Assembly: GCF_030462475.1 (NCBI RefSeq)
Contig: NZ_JASMRZ010000009.1
Location: 67,546-131,545, forward strand
Direction of reading: 5' to 3'
DNA length: 64,000 nt
Origin: Variovorax sp. CAN15
Lineage (GTDB): Bacteria > Pseudomonadota > Gammaproteobacteria > Burkholderiales > Burkholderiaceae_C
The translations under genes and the position numbers were made by a program. Positions 56,157 to 64,000 of this stretch are shown here, in pieces. Under the pieces are notes generated by a model, which was not told where the DNA came from, did no database searches, and saw only the letters and a list, made by a program, of their open reading frames with translations. Each line of letters starts with the position of its first letter. Position 1 is the first letter of the stretch.

Positions 56157-56594
56157 TCAGGCGGGTTGCGCCTCGCCCATCGCCGAGGCTGGCAGGCCGA
56201 ACACCCGGTCGAAGGCCCAGTTGAAGACGAAGGTGTAGACCAGGAAGAACACCACCAGCCCCAGGTCCATCACCAGCGCCTGCCAGAGCGTGACGCCCAG
56301 GCCCCAGGCGAACATCGGCACCAGGAAGGCGATCAGGCCGCCCTCGAAGCCGATGGCGTGCGCGATGCGGCGGCGCAGGCTGCGTCCGCGCACGGCCTGG
56401 CGCGACTCCCAGCGCTCGAAGAGCGAGTTGAAGACCAGGTTCCAGATCACCGCGATGACCGAGGCGGCCACCGCCAGCACGCCCGAATGGCCCAGGCCGG
56501 CGTCCGTCATCAGGGCCAGGCCCGCGCTGGCGGCCACGATGGCGATACCTTCGTAGAGGCTGATGTAGACGATGCGGCGCTGAATCCCTTGCAT
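56157..56594 (-). CDS. PACE-family multidrug efflux protein
   Basis: 145 residues with four membrane helices in two repeated halves (bacterial transmembrane pair domains). Typical motifs are RRIVYISLYEGIAIVAAS, WNLVFNSLFERWE, RRIAHAIGFEGGLI and YTFVFNWAFDRVFGLP. PACE proteins such as AceI export chlorhexidine and similar biocides. It is divergent from a LysR gene, the usual regulator layout for this family. Confidence 0.94.
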   Translation of the reverse strand: MQGIQRRIVYISLYEGIAIVAASAGLALMTDAGLGHSGVLAVAASVIAVIWNLVFNSLFERWESRQAVRGRSLRRRIAHAIGFEGGLIAFLVPMFAWGLGVTLWQALVMDLGLVVFFLVYTFVFNWAFDRVFGLPASAMGEAQPA

Positions 56595-56694
56595 GGCTTT
56601 CTCTCTGTGTTCGTTGATGCGATGACTGGACTTTATTTGTCATCTGCTGATATAAAAAGTTAACTTGTTTCAGTTTTATTGAAAGATCGGCGCC
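56595..56694. promoter_or_regulatory. Divergent PACE/lysR control region
   Basis: A 100-base AT-rich gap with TATAAAAAGTTAAC near 56652 and TTTCAGTTTTATTGAAA near 56670, an imperfect inverted repeat. LysR proteins usually bind such T-N11-A dyads between divergent genes. The exact site is not defined. Confidence 0.5.
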
Positions 56695-57636
56695 ATGGCC
56701 TTTTCCAGCGACAACGTCGAAGTCTTCCTGGCCGTGATCGACCACGGCTCCTTCTCGGCCGCCGCGCGGGCGCTGCGCCGGGTGCCGTCGGCGGTGAGCA
56801 TGGCCATCGCGAACCTGGAAGCCGAGCTCGACCTGCAGCTCTTCGACCGCAGCGGCCGCGAGCCCCAGCCCACGGCCGCCGCGCGCTCGCTGGAACCGCA
56901 GGCGCGGCTGCTGGCGGCCCAGCTGAAGCAGCTGCAGGTGCAGGCGCTGGCGCTTACCCAGGGGCTGGAAGACCGGCTCACGCTGGCCATCGCGCCCGAG
57001 CTGCTGGCCGCGCCGTGGACCGGACCGCTGTCGGAGCTGGCGCGGGAGCATCCGCTGCTGCAGGTGGAAGTGCTGGCCGCGCCGCAGGCCGACGCGCTGG
57101 CGCTGCTGCACAGCGGGCGCGCGCAGCTGGCGCTGGTCTTCGAGCGGCCCAGCCTCGACGGGCGCGAGGGCTTCCAGGAAGTGGGCAGCGAGCTCATGGT
57201 GGCGGTGATGGCGCCCGACCACCCCGTGCTTGCCGCCAACGACGGCCGGCTGCGCGAGGACCACCTGACCAACACCCGCCAGATCGTGGTGGCCGGCCGC
57301 GACCTTGCCACCAGCGACCCGCGCTTCGTGTTCGCGCGCCACGTCTGGCGCTCCGACAACGCGCTGGCCGCGCTGAGCCTGATCACCGCCGGGCTGGGCT
57401 GGGGCTGGCTGCCGCGCAACTTCGCGCGGCCGCATGTGGCGGCGGGCGCGCTGGTCGAGATTCCGTTCGAGAACCTCAGCAACGGGCTGGACCTGTGGGT
57501 GGACGTGGTGTGGTCACGTGAGCGCCCACTCGGCCTGGGAGCTCAGCATTTCGTGAATCTGATCGCGAAGGGCCGGGCTGCGGCGGGCGAATGCAGCCCG
57601 AAGGTGAGCGGCGATCCGGCCGATCAGGCGAACTAG
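56695..57636 (+). CDS. LysR-family regulator divergent from PACE efflux gene
   Basis: 313 residues. The N-terminal winged helix is NVEVFLAVIDHGSFSAAARALRRVPSAVSMAIANLEAELDLQLFDR. A substrate-binding domain fills the rest (LTLAIAPELL; AGLGWGWLPRNF). Likely activates the PACE gene in response to its substrate. The stop codon overlaps the first palindromic operator of the next TetR gene. Confidence 0.93.
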   Translation: MAFSSDNVEVFLAVIDHGSFSAAARALRRVPSAVSMAIANLEAELDLQLFDRSGREPQPTAAARSLEPQARLLAAQLKQLQVQALALTQGLEDRLTLAIAPELLAAPWTGPLSELAREHPLLQVEVLAAPQADALALLHSGRAQLALVFERPSLDGREGFQEVGSELMVAVMAPDHPVLAANDGRLREDHLTNTRQIVVAGRDLATSDPRFVFARHVWRSDNALAALSLITAGLGWGWLPRNFARPHVAAGALVEIPFENLSNGLDLWVDVVWSRERPLGLGAQHFVNLIAKGRAAAGECSPKVSGDPADQAN

Positions 57637-57648
57637 ACGACTGGTCTA
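57634..57648. promoter_or_regulatory. TetR-type operator, copy 1
   Basis: TAGACGACTGGTCTA, a near-perfect palindrome 22 bases before the tetR ATG. An identical 15-mer lies at 58336. It resembles NemR/AcuR-type operators with TAGAC...GTCTA arms. Confidence 0.8.
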
Positions 57649-57669
57649 ATTGCCGCTAGAGTGCGGTCC

Positions 57670-58284
57670 ATGAATGCCGCCGCACCCACCACCGACGTCC
57701 GCCAGCACATCCTCGACGTGGCCCATCCGCTGCTGCTGCGCAAGGGCTTCACCGGCGTCGGGCTGGCCGAGGTGCTGGCGGCGGCGAAGGTGCCGAAGGG
57801 GTCGTTCTATCACTACTTCGGCTCCAAGGAAGTCTTCGGCGAGGCCGTGCTGGAGGCCTACTTCAGCGAGTACCTGGGGCGCACCGACACCCTTCTGGCC
57901 GAAGGCGCCGGCACCGCCGCCCAGCGCCTGCTCGCCTACTTCGACGACTGGCTCGACTCCCAGACCGGCGACGAGGCGCAAAGCCGTTGCCTCGTCGTCA
58001 AGCTCGGCGCCGAGGTCTGCGACCTGTCCGAGAGCATGCGCGCAGCGCTGGCGCGCGGCACCCGAGGCATCACCGACCGGCTCGCAGGCTGCATCGAGGC
58101 CGGCCGGGCCGACGGCTCGCTGAAGGCGATGCCACAGGAACAGGACGCGCAGGGCGTCGCCGTCGCGCTCTACCAGCGCTGGCTCGGTGCCAGCCTGCTG
58201 GCCAAGATCACGCGCGACCGCGCATCGCTGGACGCGGCCATGCGCGACACCCGGCAGCTGCTGGGCCTGTCTACGGACCACTGA
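57670..58284 (+). CDS. TetR-family regulator (NemR/AcuR-like)
   Basis: 204 residues from ATG 57670 (a GTG three codons earlier is possible). The helix-turn-helix is RQHILDVAHPLLLRKGFTGVGLAEVLAAAKVPKGSFYHYFGSKEVFGEAVL. A Cys in SRCLVVKLGAEVCDLSE lies where NemR-like sensors react with electrophiles. Identical operators lie upstream of this gene and of the next oxidoreductase, so it probably represses both. Confidence 0.9.
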   Translation: MNAAAPTTDVRQHILDVAHPLLLRKGFTGVGLAEVLAAAKVPKGSFYHYFGSKEVFGEAVLEAYFSEYLGRTDTLLAEGAGTAAQRLLAYFDDWLDSQTGDEAQSRCLVVKLGAEVCDLSESMRAALARGTRGITDRLAGCIEAGRADGSLKAMPQEQDAQGVAVALYQRWLGASLLAKITRDRASLDAAMRDTRQLLGLSTDH

Positions 58285-58293
58285 CACCCACGA

Positions 58294-58324
58294 AGCGGGA
58301 GGCGAGCGCGCTCCCGCTTTTTTT
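58294..58324 (+). terminator. Rho-independent terminator after tetR
   Basis: Perfect 8-bp stem AGCGGGAG / CTCCCGCT with a 9-base loop, followed by seven T. It separates tetR from the oxidoreductase gene, which then needs its own promoter at the second operator. Confidence 0.88.
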
Positions 58325-58335
58325 CGCCCATTCAC

Positions 58336-58350
58336 TAGACGACTGGTCTA
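58336..58350. promoter_or_regulatory. TetR-type operator, copy 2
   Basis: TAGACGACTGGTCTA, identical to the site at 57634, 23 bases before the oxidoreductase start codon. Confidence 0.82.
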
Positions 58351-58372
58351 TTCACCGAAGGAGCCACGCCCC

Positions 58373-59410
58373 ATGCATCAAAGCGAAACCACCAACCGCC
58401 GCATCGTCCTCGCCGCCCGGCCGCGCGGCCTGCCGACGCCCGCCGACTTCCGCATCGAGGAAGGCGCCGTCCCCGCGCCCGGCGAGGGCCAGGTGCTGCT
58501 GCGCACGCTGCACCTGTCGCTCGATCCGTACATGCGCCAGCTGATGGACGAGGTTCCGCCGCTCTATGCGCCTGCCTCGGTGCAAGTGGGCGAGGCGATG
58601 CCGGGCGGCACGGTCAGCCGCGTCGTCGCCTCGCGCAATGCGCAGTTCAGCCCCGGCGATCTCGTGCTGGGCAACGCCGGCTGGCAGGACTACGCCCTGT
58701 CCGACGGCCAGGACCTGATGCCGCTGGGCCAGATGGCGCAGCCATCGCTGGCGCTCGGCGGGCTCGGCATGCCGGCCTTCACCGCGCACGTGGGCCTGCT
58801 CGACATCGGCCAGCCCAAGCCAGGCGAGACCGTGGTGGTGGCGGCCGCGACCGGCGCGGTCGGCTCGGTGGTCGGGCAGATCGCCAGGCTCAAGGGCGCG
58901 CGCGTGGTGGGCATCGCAGGCGGCGCGGACAAGTGCCGCCACGCGGTCGAGGTGCTGGGCTTCGACGCCTGCATCGACCGCCACGATCCGGAATTCGCAT
59001 CGCGCCTTGCGGCCGCGTGCCCCAAGGGCATCGACGTCTATTTCGAGAACGTCGGCGGCGCGGTGTTCGACGCGGTGCTGCCGCTGCTCAACATCGGCGC
59101 GCGCGTGCCGGTGTGCGGGCACATCGCCGACTACAACAGCGAGTCGCTGCCCTCGGGCCCGAACCGGCTGCCGCTGCTGACGGCTGCGCTGCTGCAGAAG
59201 CGCATCCGCATGCAGGGCTTCGTCATCCTCGACCACTACGGCGAGCGCTTCGATGCGTTCCGGCGCGAGATGGACGAGTGGGTCGACGCCGGCAAGATCA
59301 CGCTGCGCGAAGACCGCATCGACGGACTGGAGAACGCGCCGGACGCGTTCATCGGCCTGCTTCAGGGCCGCAACTTCGGCAAGCGCGTGGTACGCGTCGC
59401 GCAAGACTGA
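58373..59410 (+). CDS. NADP-dependent MDR-family oxidoreductase (CurA/YncB-like)
   Basis: 345 residues, zinc-independent medium-chain reductase. The N-terminal GroES-like part has LSLDPYMRQLM, then GNAGWQDYAL. The Rossmann part has VVVAAATGAVGSVVGQIARLKGARVVGIAG, and DVYFENVGGAVFDAVLPLLN, IRMQGFVILDHY follow. Homologues reduce alpha,beta-unsaturated carbonyls. Paired with an electrophile-type TetR regulator and shared operators, it likely detoxifies reactive carbonyls. Confidence 0.92.
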   Translation: MHQSETTNRRIVLAARPRGLPTPADFRIEEGAVPAPGEGQVLLRTLHLSLDPYMRQLMDEVPPLYAPASVQVGEAMPGGTVSRVVASRNAQFSPGDLVLGNAGWQDYALSDGQDLMPLGQMAQPSLALGGLGMPAFTAHVGLLDIGQPKPGETVVVAAATGAVGSVVGQIARLKGARVVGIAGGADKCRHAVEVLGFDACIDRHDPEFASRLAAACPKGIDVYFENVGGAVFDAVLPLLNIGARVPVCGHIADYNSESLPSGPNRLPLLTAALLQKRIRMQGFVILDHYGERFDAFRREMDEWVDAGKITLREDRIDGLENAPDAFIGLLQGRNFGKRVVRVAQD

Positions 59411-59428
59411 GGGCTGCGGCGCCGGCCT

Positions 59429-60133
59429 TCAGTGCCGGTGCCCGCCGCCGTGACCTCCACCATGGTCACCGCCACGGCCTCCCCCGCGATGCCCGCCCCC
59501 GCCGGGATGCGGATGCGGCTTGCCCGGCGGCGGACCGGGACGGAAGCCCGGCTGCGGCCGTGGTGGCCTGATTCCCGGGTCCACCGGCGGACGGATGCCC
59601 GGCGCGGGCGGTGGCCTGAAGCCCGGTCCGGGTGGCCTGAACCCCGGACCCGGCCGCCAGGGATGCGGCTGCCATCCGGGCCGCACCGGCGGCGGTGGAC
59701 GCCAGCCCGCCACGGGTGGCGGGGGCGGCCGGTTGCCCCACCAGCGCCGGTCGCCGTACCAGGGCCTGTCGCGATAGTAGTCGGCCCAGTAGCTGCCGAT
59801 GGCGAAGCCGATGATCGGCACGCCGATCAGCGCGCCGTAGGTGACCAGCGGCACGCGCTGCTCCTGGTAGGCGTAGTCGAGGTTGCGCGCCCAGATCCAG
59901 CCGCGCCCGCCATCGGGCAGCACCACGTCGCACCAGCCATAGCCGCTGGTGCAGCCGACCACCTCGAGCGGCTGGCCGGGCCCGAGCCGCGCCACCAGCG
60001 GATAGTCGCCCGAAGGCCCGGCGCGCAGGTTGACCGCGCCGCGCGTGAAGGCCTGCTGCGCCTGCGCGGCGAGCGGCAGCGCAAGGGCAAGCGCACTGAT
60101 GGCGGCCCAGCGCCAGGTGAGTGGTGAGTTCAT
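59429..60133 (-). CDS. Exported SH3-domain protein with Pro/Gly/His-rich tail
   Basis: 234 residues. The signal peptide ends near AQAQQ (residue 26). An SH3b domain spans about 28-90 (RGAVNLRAGPSGDYPLVARLGPGQPLEVVGC, GWIWARNLDY). A hydrophobic Gly-rich segment (LVTYGALIGVPIIGFAIGSYW) follows, then about 110 residues of GFRPP-type repeats ending in a Gly/His tail. SH3b domains often bind cell wall. The tail may bind metal. Function unknown. Confidence 0.88.
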   Translation of the reverse strand: MNSPLTWRWAAISALALALPLAAQAQQAFTRGAVNLRAGPSGDYPLVARLGPGQPLEVVGCTSGYGWCDVVLPDGGRGWIWARNLDYAYQEQRVPLVTYGALIGVPIIGFAIGSYWADYYRDRPWYGDRRWWGNRPPPPPVAGWRPPPPVRPGWQPHPWRPGPGFRPPGPGFRPPPAPGIRPPVDPGIRPPRPQPGFRPGPPPGKPHPHPGGGGHRGGGRGGDHGGGHGGGHRH

Positions 60134-60200
60134 GGCAAGGCTCCTTGCGCCCCAGCCTAGGCCGGGGGTGCCAGCCCGTCAATCAGCGCAGGTCCGATTT

Positions 60201-60293
60201 CCAGGAACACCGCGGAACCGGTTTTGCCGGGCCGCAGGTGTTGCCCCCGGAAGGGGGTTGGCGAAGCGACACGAAGTGCGCGCAGCCTGGGGG
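60201..60293 (+). repeat. Dispersed structured repeat, copy E
   Basis: Same orientation as copy A, from CCAGGAACACC to CCTGGGGG. It sits eight bases beyond the stop of the homocysteine-domain metH gene, between it and the SH3-protein gene. Confidence 0.9.
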
Positions 60294-60301
60294 AGAGCCC
60301 G

Positions 60302-61354
60302 TTAGGCAGCCTCTTTGTAGAAGCCTGCGTTGTTGGTGCCCAGCACCCGCCCGGCCATTGGCGCGACCGCCTTGCCGATCGCCGCGATGTGGTCCGGCGT
60401 GGTGCCGCAGCAGCCGCCCACGATGTTCACCAGCCCTTCCGACGCAAACTCGTGCAGCAGCCGCGAGGTGACGTCGGGCGTTTCGTCGAAGCCGGTGTCG
60501 CTCATCGGGTTGGGCAGGCCGGCGTTCGGGTAGCAGCTGATGAAGGTGTCGCCGGCCACGCGCGCCAGCTCCTGGATGTAGGGGCGCATCAGCGCCGCGC
60601 CCAGCGCGCAGTTCAGGCCGATGGCCAGCGGCTGCGAATGCCGCACGCTGTGCCAGAAGGCGGTGACGGTCTGGCCGCTGAGGATTCGGCCCGAGGCATC
60701 GGTCACCGTGCCGCTGATGATGAGCGGCAGGCGCTTGCCGCTGTTGTCGAAGTACTCGTCGACCGCGAACAGCGCGGCCTTGGCGTTGAGCGTGTCGAAG
60801 ATGGTCTCGACCAGGATCACGTCGGCGCCGCCCTCGACCAGCGCCCCTGTCTGCTCGTAGTAGGCCGCGCGCAGCTCCTCGAAGTTCACGTTGCGCGCGC
60901 CCGGGTCGTTCACGTCGGGGCTGATGCTCGCCGTCCTGGGCGTCGGGCCGAGGGCGCCGGCCACGAAGCGCGGCTTGTCGGGCGTGCTGAACTTGTCGCA
61001 GGCCGCGCGCGCCAGCTTCGCGGATTCGAGGTTCATCTCGCGCGCGAGGTGCGCCATCTTGTAGTCCTCCTGCGCGATGGTGGTCGCGCCGAAGGTGTTG
61101 GTCTCGATCAGGTCGGCGCCCGCCGCGAGGTAGCCCTCGTGGATGTCGCGGATCACGTCGGGCCGGGTGAGCGACAGCAGCTCGTTGTTGCCCTTCACGT
61201 CGCGCTCGAAGTCCTTGAAGCGCTCGCCCCGGTACTGCTCCTCGGTGAGCTTGAAGCGCTGGATCATCGTGCCCATGGCGCCGTCGAGGATCGCGATGCG
61301 CTTTGCGAGGATGCCGGGCAGGGCCTGGCCGTGGGTGTAGGTGACGGGCTTCAT
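60302..61354 (-). CDS. Methionine synthase, homocysteine-binding part
   Basis: 350 residues, a single homocysteine S-methyltransferase domain: [46 protein letters not shown], then zinc Cys in GLNCALGA and [10 protein letters not shown]. The best match is the N-terminal module of MetH, which binds zinc and homocysteine. The rest of the enzyme is at 53219-55990, so metH is split. Together the two would make cobalamin-dependent methionine synthase. There is no riboswitch or strong promoter in the 41-base gap upstream, so it may be read from the hut genes. Confidence 0.95.
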   Translation of the reverse strand: MKPVTYTHGQALPGILAKRIAILDGAMGTMIQRFKLTEEQYRGERFKDFERDVKGNNELLSLTRPDVIRDIHEGYLAAGADLIETNTFGATTIAQEDYKMAHLAREMNLESAKLARAACDKFSTPDKPRFVAGALGPTPRTASISPDVNDPGARNVNFEELRAAYYEQTGALVEGGADVILVETIFDTLNAKAALFAVDEYFDNSGKRLPLIISGTVTDASGRILSGQTVTAFWHSVRHSQPLAIGLNCALGAALMRPYIQELARVAGDTFISCYPNAGLPNPMSDTGFDETPDVTSRLLHEFASEGLVNIVGGCCGTTPDHIAAIGKAVAPMAGRVLGTNNAGFYKEAA

Positions 61355-61395
61355 AGGGCTCCGATTGTAGGAAGAGCCCCTGCCCCTGCCCGCCG

Positions 61396-62220
61396 TCAGC
61401 CCTTTGCGCGGCCTTCCACGAAGGCCAGCACCGCCTCGATCATCCGCCGCACGTGCGGCTGCACGCCCGCAGCCACCTCGGGCAGGTAGTCGAAGGGCAG
61501 CTTCTCCTGCATGTAGCTCGACTGCGTCATCTCCAGCTGCACCGCGTGCACGTTCTGCGCGGGGTTGCCGTAGTTGCGCGTGATGTAGCCGCCGGTGAAG
61601 CGGCCGTTGAGCACGCCCGTGTAGCCGGTGGCGCTTTCGGCGATGCCCAGCAGCGTCTGCGCCAGCGCCGGGTCACAGCTGATGCCCTTGCCGGTGCCCA
61701 GGTTCAGGTCGGGCAGCTTGCCCTCGAAGAAGCGCGGCAGCACCGAGCGGATCGAGTGCGCGTCCCACAGTGCGGCCACGCCGTGCTGCGCGCGGATGCG
61801 CGCGAGCTCCTCCGCCAGCTTGGCGTGATAGGGCTGCCAGATGGCGTCGCGGCGCTGCGCGGTCTCCTCGTCGCCCGGCACGTCGGCGGCGTCGGCGTAC
61901 AGCGGCGTGTCGTCGAAGGTGTCGACCGGGCACAGGCCCGTCACGCTCTGGCCGGGGTAAAGGCTGGCGCCGTCCGGCGGGCGGTTCAGGTCGATCACGT
62001 AGCGCGAATGCGTCGCCACCAGCACCGAGGCGCCCAGTTCGTCGGCGAAGTCATAGAGCCGTTCGAGGTGCCAGTCGGTGTCGGGCACATGGCGCGCCTC
62101 TTCGGTGAGGCGCGCGGCCAGCGCGGGCGGCACGTGCGTGCCGACGTGCGGCATCGAGATCAGCAGCGGGCGGGTGCCCTGGCGGAAGCGGAAAGGCGGT
62201 TCGGCGGTGGTGAAGGCCAT
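61396..62220 (-). CDS. hutG: N-formylglutamate deformylase HutG
   Basis: 274 residues of the FGase family: [22 protein letters not shown], then [34 protein letters not shown] and [14 protein letters not shown]. It hydrolyses formylglutamate to glutamate and formate, the last step of the histidine route used with HutF. The start ATG 62220 follows the hutF stop by 23 bases. Confidence 0.95.
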   Translation of the reverse strand: MAFTTAEPPFRFRQGTRPLLISMPHVGTHVPPALAARLTEEARHVPDTDWHLERLYDFADELGASVLVATHSRYVIDLNRPPDGASLYPGQSVTGLCPVDTFDDTPLYADAADVPGDEETAQRRDAIWQPYHAKLAEELARIRAQHGVAALWDAHSIRSVLPRFFEGKLPDLNLGTGKGISCDPALAQTLLGIAESATGYTGVLNGRFTGGYITRNYGNPAQNVHAVQLEMTQSSYMQEKLPFDYLPEVAAGVQPHVRRMIEAVLAFVEGRAKG

Positions 62221-62243
62221 GGTGGGGTCCGGGTGAGGTTCGA

Positions 62244-63626
62244 TCAATCCTGTAGCAGTTGGGTGCGCGCGGCCACGAAGGCGGCGGCGGCTTCGTCGTG
62301 CAGCGCGTGCCGGCCTGCCGAGACGCGCGGCCGGCCCGCGACCCAGACGGCGTCGACGGCCGAAGTGCGGTGGCTCGCGAAGACGTGGGCGGAAAGCATA
62401 TCGGGCGCGCCCAGCCCCTGCAGCGCGACGTGCGAGGCGTCGAGCACGACGAAATCGGCCTGCTGCCCCGCCGCGAGCCCGCCCGTGGCGCGGCCCGAGG
62501 CCCGCGCCCCGCCCTGCACCGCCTCCAGCGTCAGCGCGCTGGCCACATGCGGCTGCGCCGCGCTGGCGCCGACGTTGCGCTGGCGCCTGGCCAGGCGCTG
62601 GCTGTATTCGAGCATCAGCAGCTCTTCCGCCGCGTTCACGCTGGCGTGGCTGTCGGAGCCCACGCCCCATGCGCCGCCATGGCTGCGCCACTTGGCGAAG
62701 TCGAAGATGCCGTCGCCCAGATTGGCCTCGGTGGTCGGGCACAGGCCCGCCACCGCGCCGCTGCGGGCCGCGTATTCGTACTCGGCGTCGTTCATGTGCG
62801 TGGCATGCACCAGGCACCAGCGCTCGTCCACCGGCGCGTGGTCGAGCAGCCATTCGACCGGGCGCAGGCCGCTCCAGGCCACGCAGTCATCCACTTCCCT
62901 GGTCTGCTCGGCGATGTGGATGTGGATGGGCGCGGTGCGGTCGATGACTTCGAGCCCCGCGATGGCGTCGCGCAGCCCCTCGGGCGGCACGGCGCGCAGC
63001 GAGTGCGGCGCGAGGCCCAGCCGCGCGCCCTGCGCATCGCACTGGGGCTTGAGCGCTTCGAGCAGGCGCAGCATCGAGTCGGTGGAGCGGACGAAGCGGC
63101 GCTGCCCTTCGGTGGGCGGCTGCTCGCCGAAGCCGCCGGTCTGATAGAGCACCGGCAGCAGCGTGAAGCCGATGCCCACCTTCTTCGCCGCGCGCAGCAG
63201 CGCGAGGCTCAGCGTGGCGTCGTCGGCATACGGGCGGCCGTCCACGTCGTGGTGCACGTACTGGAACTCGCACACGCCGGTGTAGCCGGCTTCGAGCATC
63301 TCGGCATAGAGCCAGGTCGCGATGGCTTCCATGTGCTGCGGACCGAGGCGCGCGGCGAAGCGGTACATCAGCGTGCGCCAGCTCCAGAAGCTGTCGTGCT
63401 GCTCGGCGCGGTGCTCGGTGAGGCCCGCGAAGGCGCGCTGGAAGGCGTGCGAATGCAGGTTGGGCATGCCGGGGATCACGGGGCCGCGCGCGGCCTGCGC
63501 GTCCGCGGGCCGCTGCGCGCCAGCCTGCACCTGCGTGAGCCGGCCTTCGTCGTCCCAGGCCAGCAGGACGTTCCTGGCCCAGCCCTCGGGCAGCAGCGCA
63601 TCGGCCGCGAAAAGAGTGTTTGTCAT
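62244..63626 (-). CDS. hutF: Formimidoylglutamate deiminase HutF
   Basis: 460 residues, amidohydrolase. Metal-site motifs are PGMPNLHSHAFQRAFAGLTE, PIHIHIAEQ, LVHATHMND and GVGSDSHASVNAAEEL. It deaminates formimidoylglutamate to formylglutamate, feeding HutG. ATG 63626 begins MTNTLFAADALLPEGW; the longer frame overlaps hutI. It lies 17 bases downstream of the hutI stop. Confidence 0.95.
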   Translation of the reverse strand: MTNTLFAADALLPEGWARNVLLAWDDEGRLTQVQAGAQRPADAQAARGPVIPGMPNLHSHAFQRAFAGLTEHRAEQHDSFWSWRTLMYRFAARLGPQHMEAIATWLYAEMLEAGYTGVCEFQYVHHDVDGRPYADDATLSLALLRAAKKVGIGFTLLPVLYQTGGFGEQPPTEGQRRFVRSTDSMLRLLEALKPQCDAQGARLGLAPHSLRAVPPEGLRDAIAGLEVIDRTAPIHIHIAEQTREVDDCVAWSGLRPVEWLLDHAPVDERWCLVHATHMNDAEYEYAARSGAVAGLCPTTEANLGDGIFDFAKWRSHGGAWGVGSDSHASVNAAEELLMLEYSQRLARRQRNVGASAAQPHVASALTLEAVQGGARASGRATGGLAAGQQADFVVLDASHVALQGLGAPDMLSAHVFASHRTSAVDAVWVAGRPRVSAGRHALHDEAAAAFVAARTQLLQD

Positions 63627-63643
63627 GCGTTGGCTCCGGTGGC

Positions 63644-64000
63644 TCAAATGGCGATGCGCCCCTGCCGCACCACGGCGCGCACCGGCTGCTGTCCGAACCA
63701 GTAGGCGAGCTCGGCAGCTTCGCGCACGTTCCACAGCACGAAGTTGGCGGGCATGCCGGGCGCGATGGCGCCGTGTGTGTCCTGCAGGCCCAGCGCGCGC
63801 GCGGCATGCACCGTGACGCCGTCGAGCGCCTCGGGCACCGTGAGACAGAACAGCGTGCAGGCCATGTTCACCATCAGCAGCAGGCTCAGCGCGGGCGAGG
63901 TGCCGGGGTTGTGGTCGGTCGACACCGCCATCGGCACGCCCGCGGCGCGCAGCGCGGCGATGGGCGGCAGGTGCGTGTCGCGCAGCGTGTAGTAGGCACC
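63644..64000 (-). CDS. hutI: Imidazolonepropionase HutI, C-terminal part (runs off window)
   Basis: Reading frame open to base 64000, about 118 C-terminal residues. [36 protein letters not shown] carries the conserved metal Asp region of HutI. The end ([31 protein letters not shown]) is typical. The 5' part lies outside the window. Confidence 0.93.
   Translation of the reverse strand, partial: GAYYTLRDTHLPPIAALRAAGVPMAVSTDHNPGTSPALSLLLMVNMACTLFCLTVPEALDGVTVHAARALGLQDTHGAIAPGMPANFVLWNVREAAELAYWFGQQPVRAVVRQGRIAI

Noticed and set aside
61355-61395. Cobalamin riboswitch before the homocysteine-domain gene
   Set aside because: The gap is only 41 bases, and no B12 box or multi-stem structure fits.

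Overview
The window is high-GC DNA (high 60s percent by eye) with dense, short-spaced genes. Gene content and protein sequences look like a Burkholderiales/Comamonadaceae chromosome, probably Variovorax or a close relative. This is judged by protein resemblance only; there is no rRNA in the window to confirm it. No tRNA, rRNA, CRISPR array, insertion sequence or integrase was seen.

Bases 1-30190 hold one type VI secretion system. Leftward genes tssA, tssB, tssC, hcp, tagJ, tssE, tssF, tssG and clpV run from 30190 to 18842. They are followed by a VgrG cargo island: vgrG, a small membrane protein, a DUF2169/pentapeptide protein, a second pentapeptide protein, DUF3540 and a DUF4150 PAAR-like tip. 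A rightward block (T6SS lipoprotein, tagH, a PP2C phosphatase) lies between this and a second leftward block (tssJ, tssK, tssL, tssM, tagF). tagF runs off the left edge.

Bases 30343-49913 hold what I read as a nicotinamide/nicotinate catabolic locus of the reductive type known from Eubacterium barkeri. An exported nicotinamidase would make nicotinate. A NicA/NicB-like dehydrogenase with three haem c sites would give 6-hydroxynicotinate. A 6-hydroxynicotinate reductase homologue would reduce the ring, and an enamidase homologue would open it to 2-formylglutarate. A Liv-type ABC importer with fused permeases, two substrate-binding proteins, two DUF1185 paralogues, an ApbE-superfamily UPF0280 protein, a ferredoxin-NADP reductase and a TetR regulator sit among them. 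Tandem TGTAG...CTACA palindromes lie in the 324-base divergent gap at 46797-47120. The steps after 2-formylglutarate are not in the window.

Bases 49938-53166 carry a gtrA/gtrB-like glycosylation trio. Bases 53219-61354 carry methionine synthase split into two genes: the folate/B12/SAM part (preceded by an SAH riboswitch) and the homocysteine-binding part. They are 4.3 kb apart, separated by a PACE efflux/LysR pair, a TetR/oxidoreductase pair with twin operators, and an SH3-domain protein. Bases 61396-64000 hold hutG, hutF and the 3' end of hutI (histidine degradation through formylglutamate).

A roughly 90-base repeat with three predicted hairpins occurs five times, always between co-directional genes. 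Two of its stems show compensatory base changes between copies.
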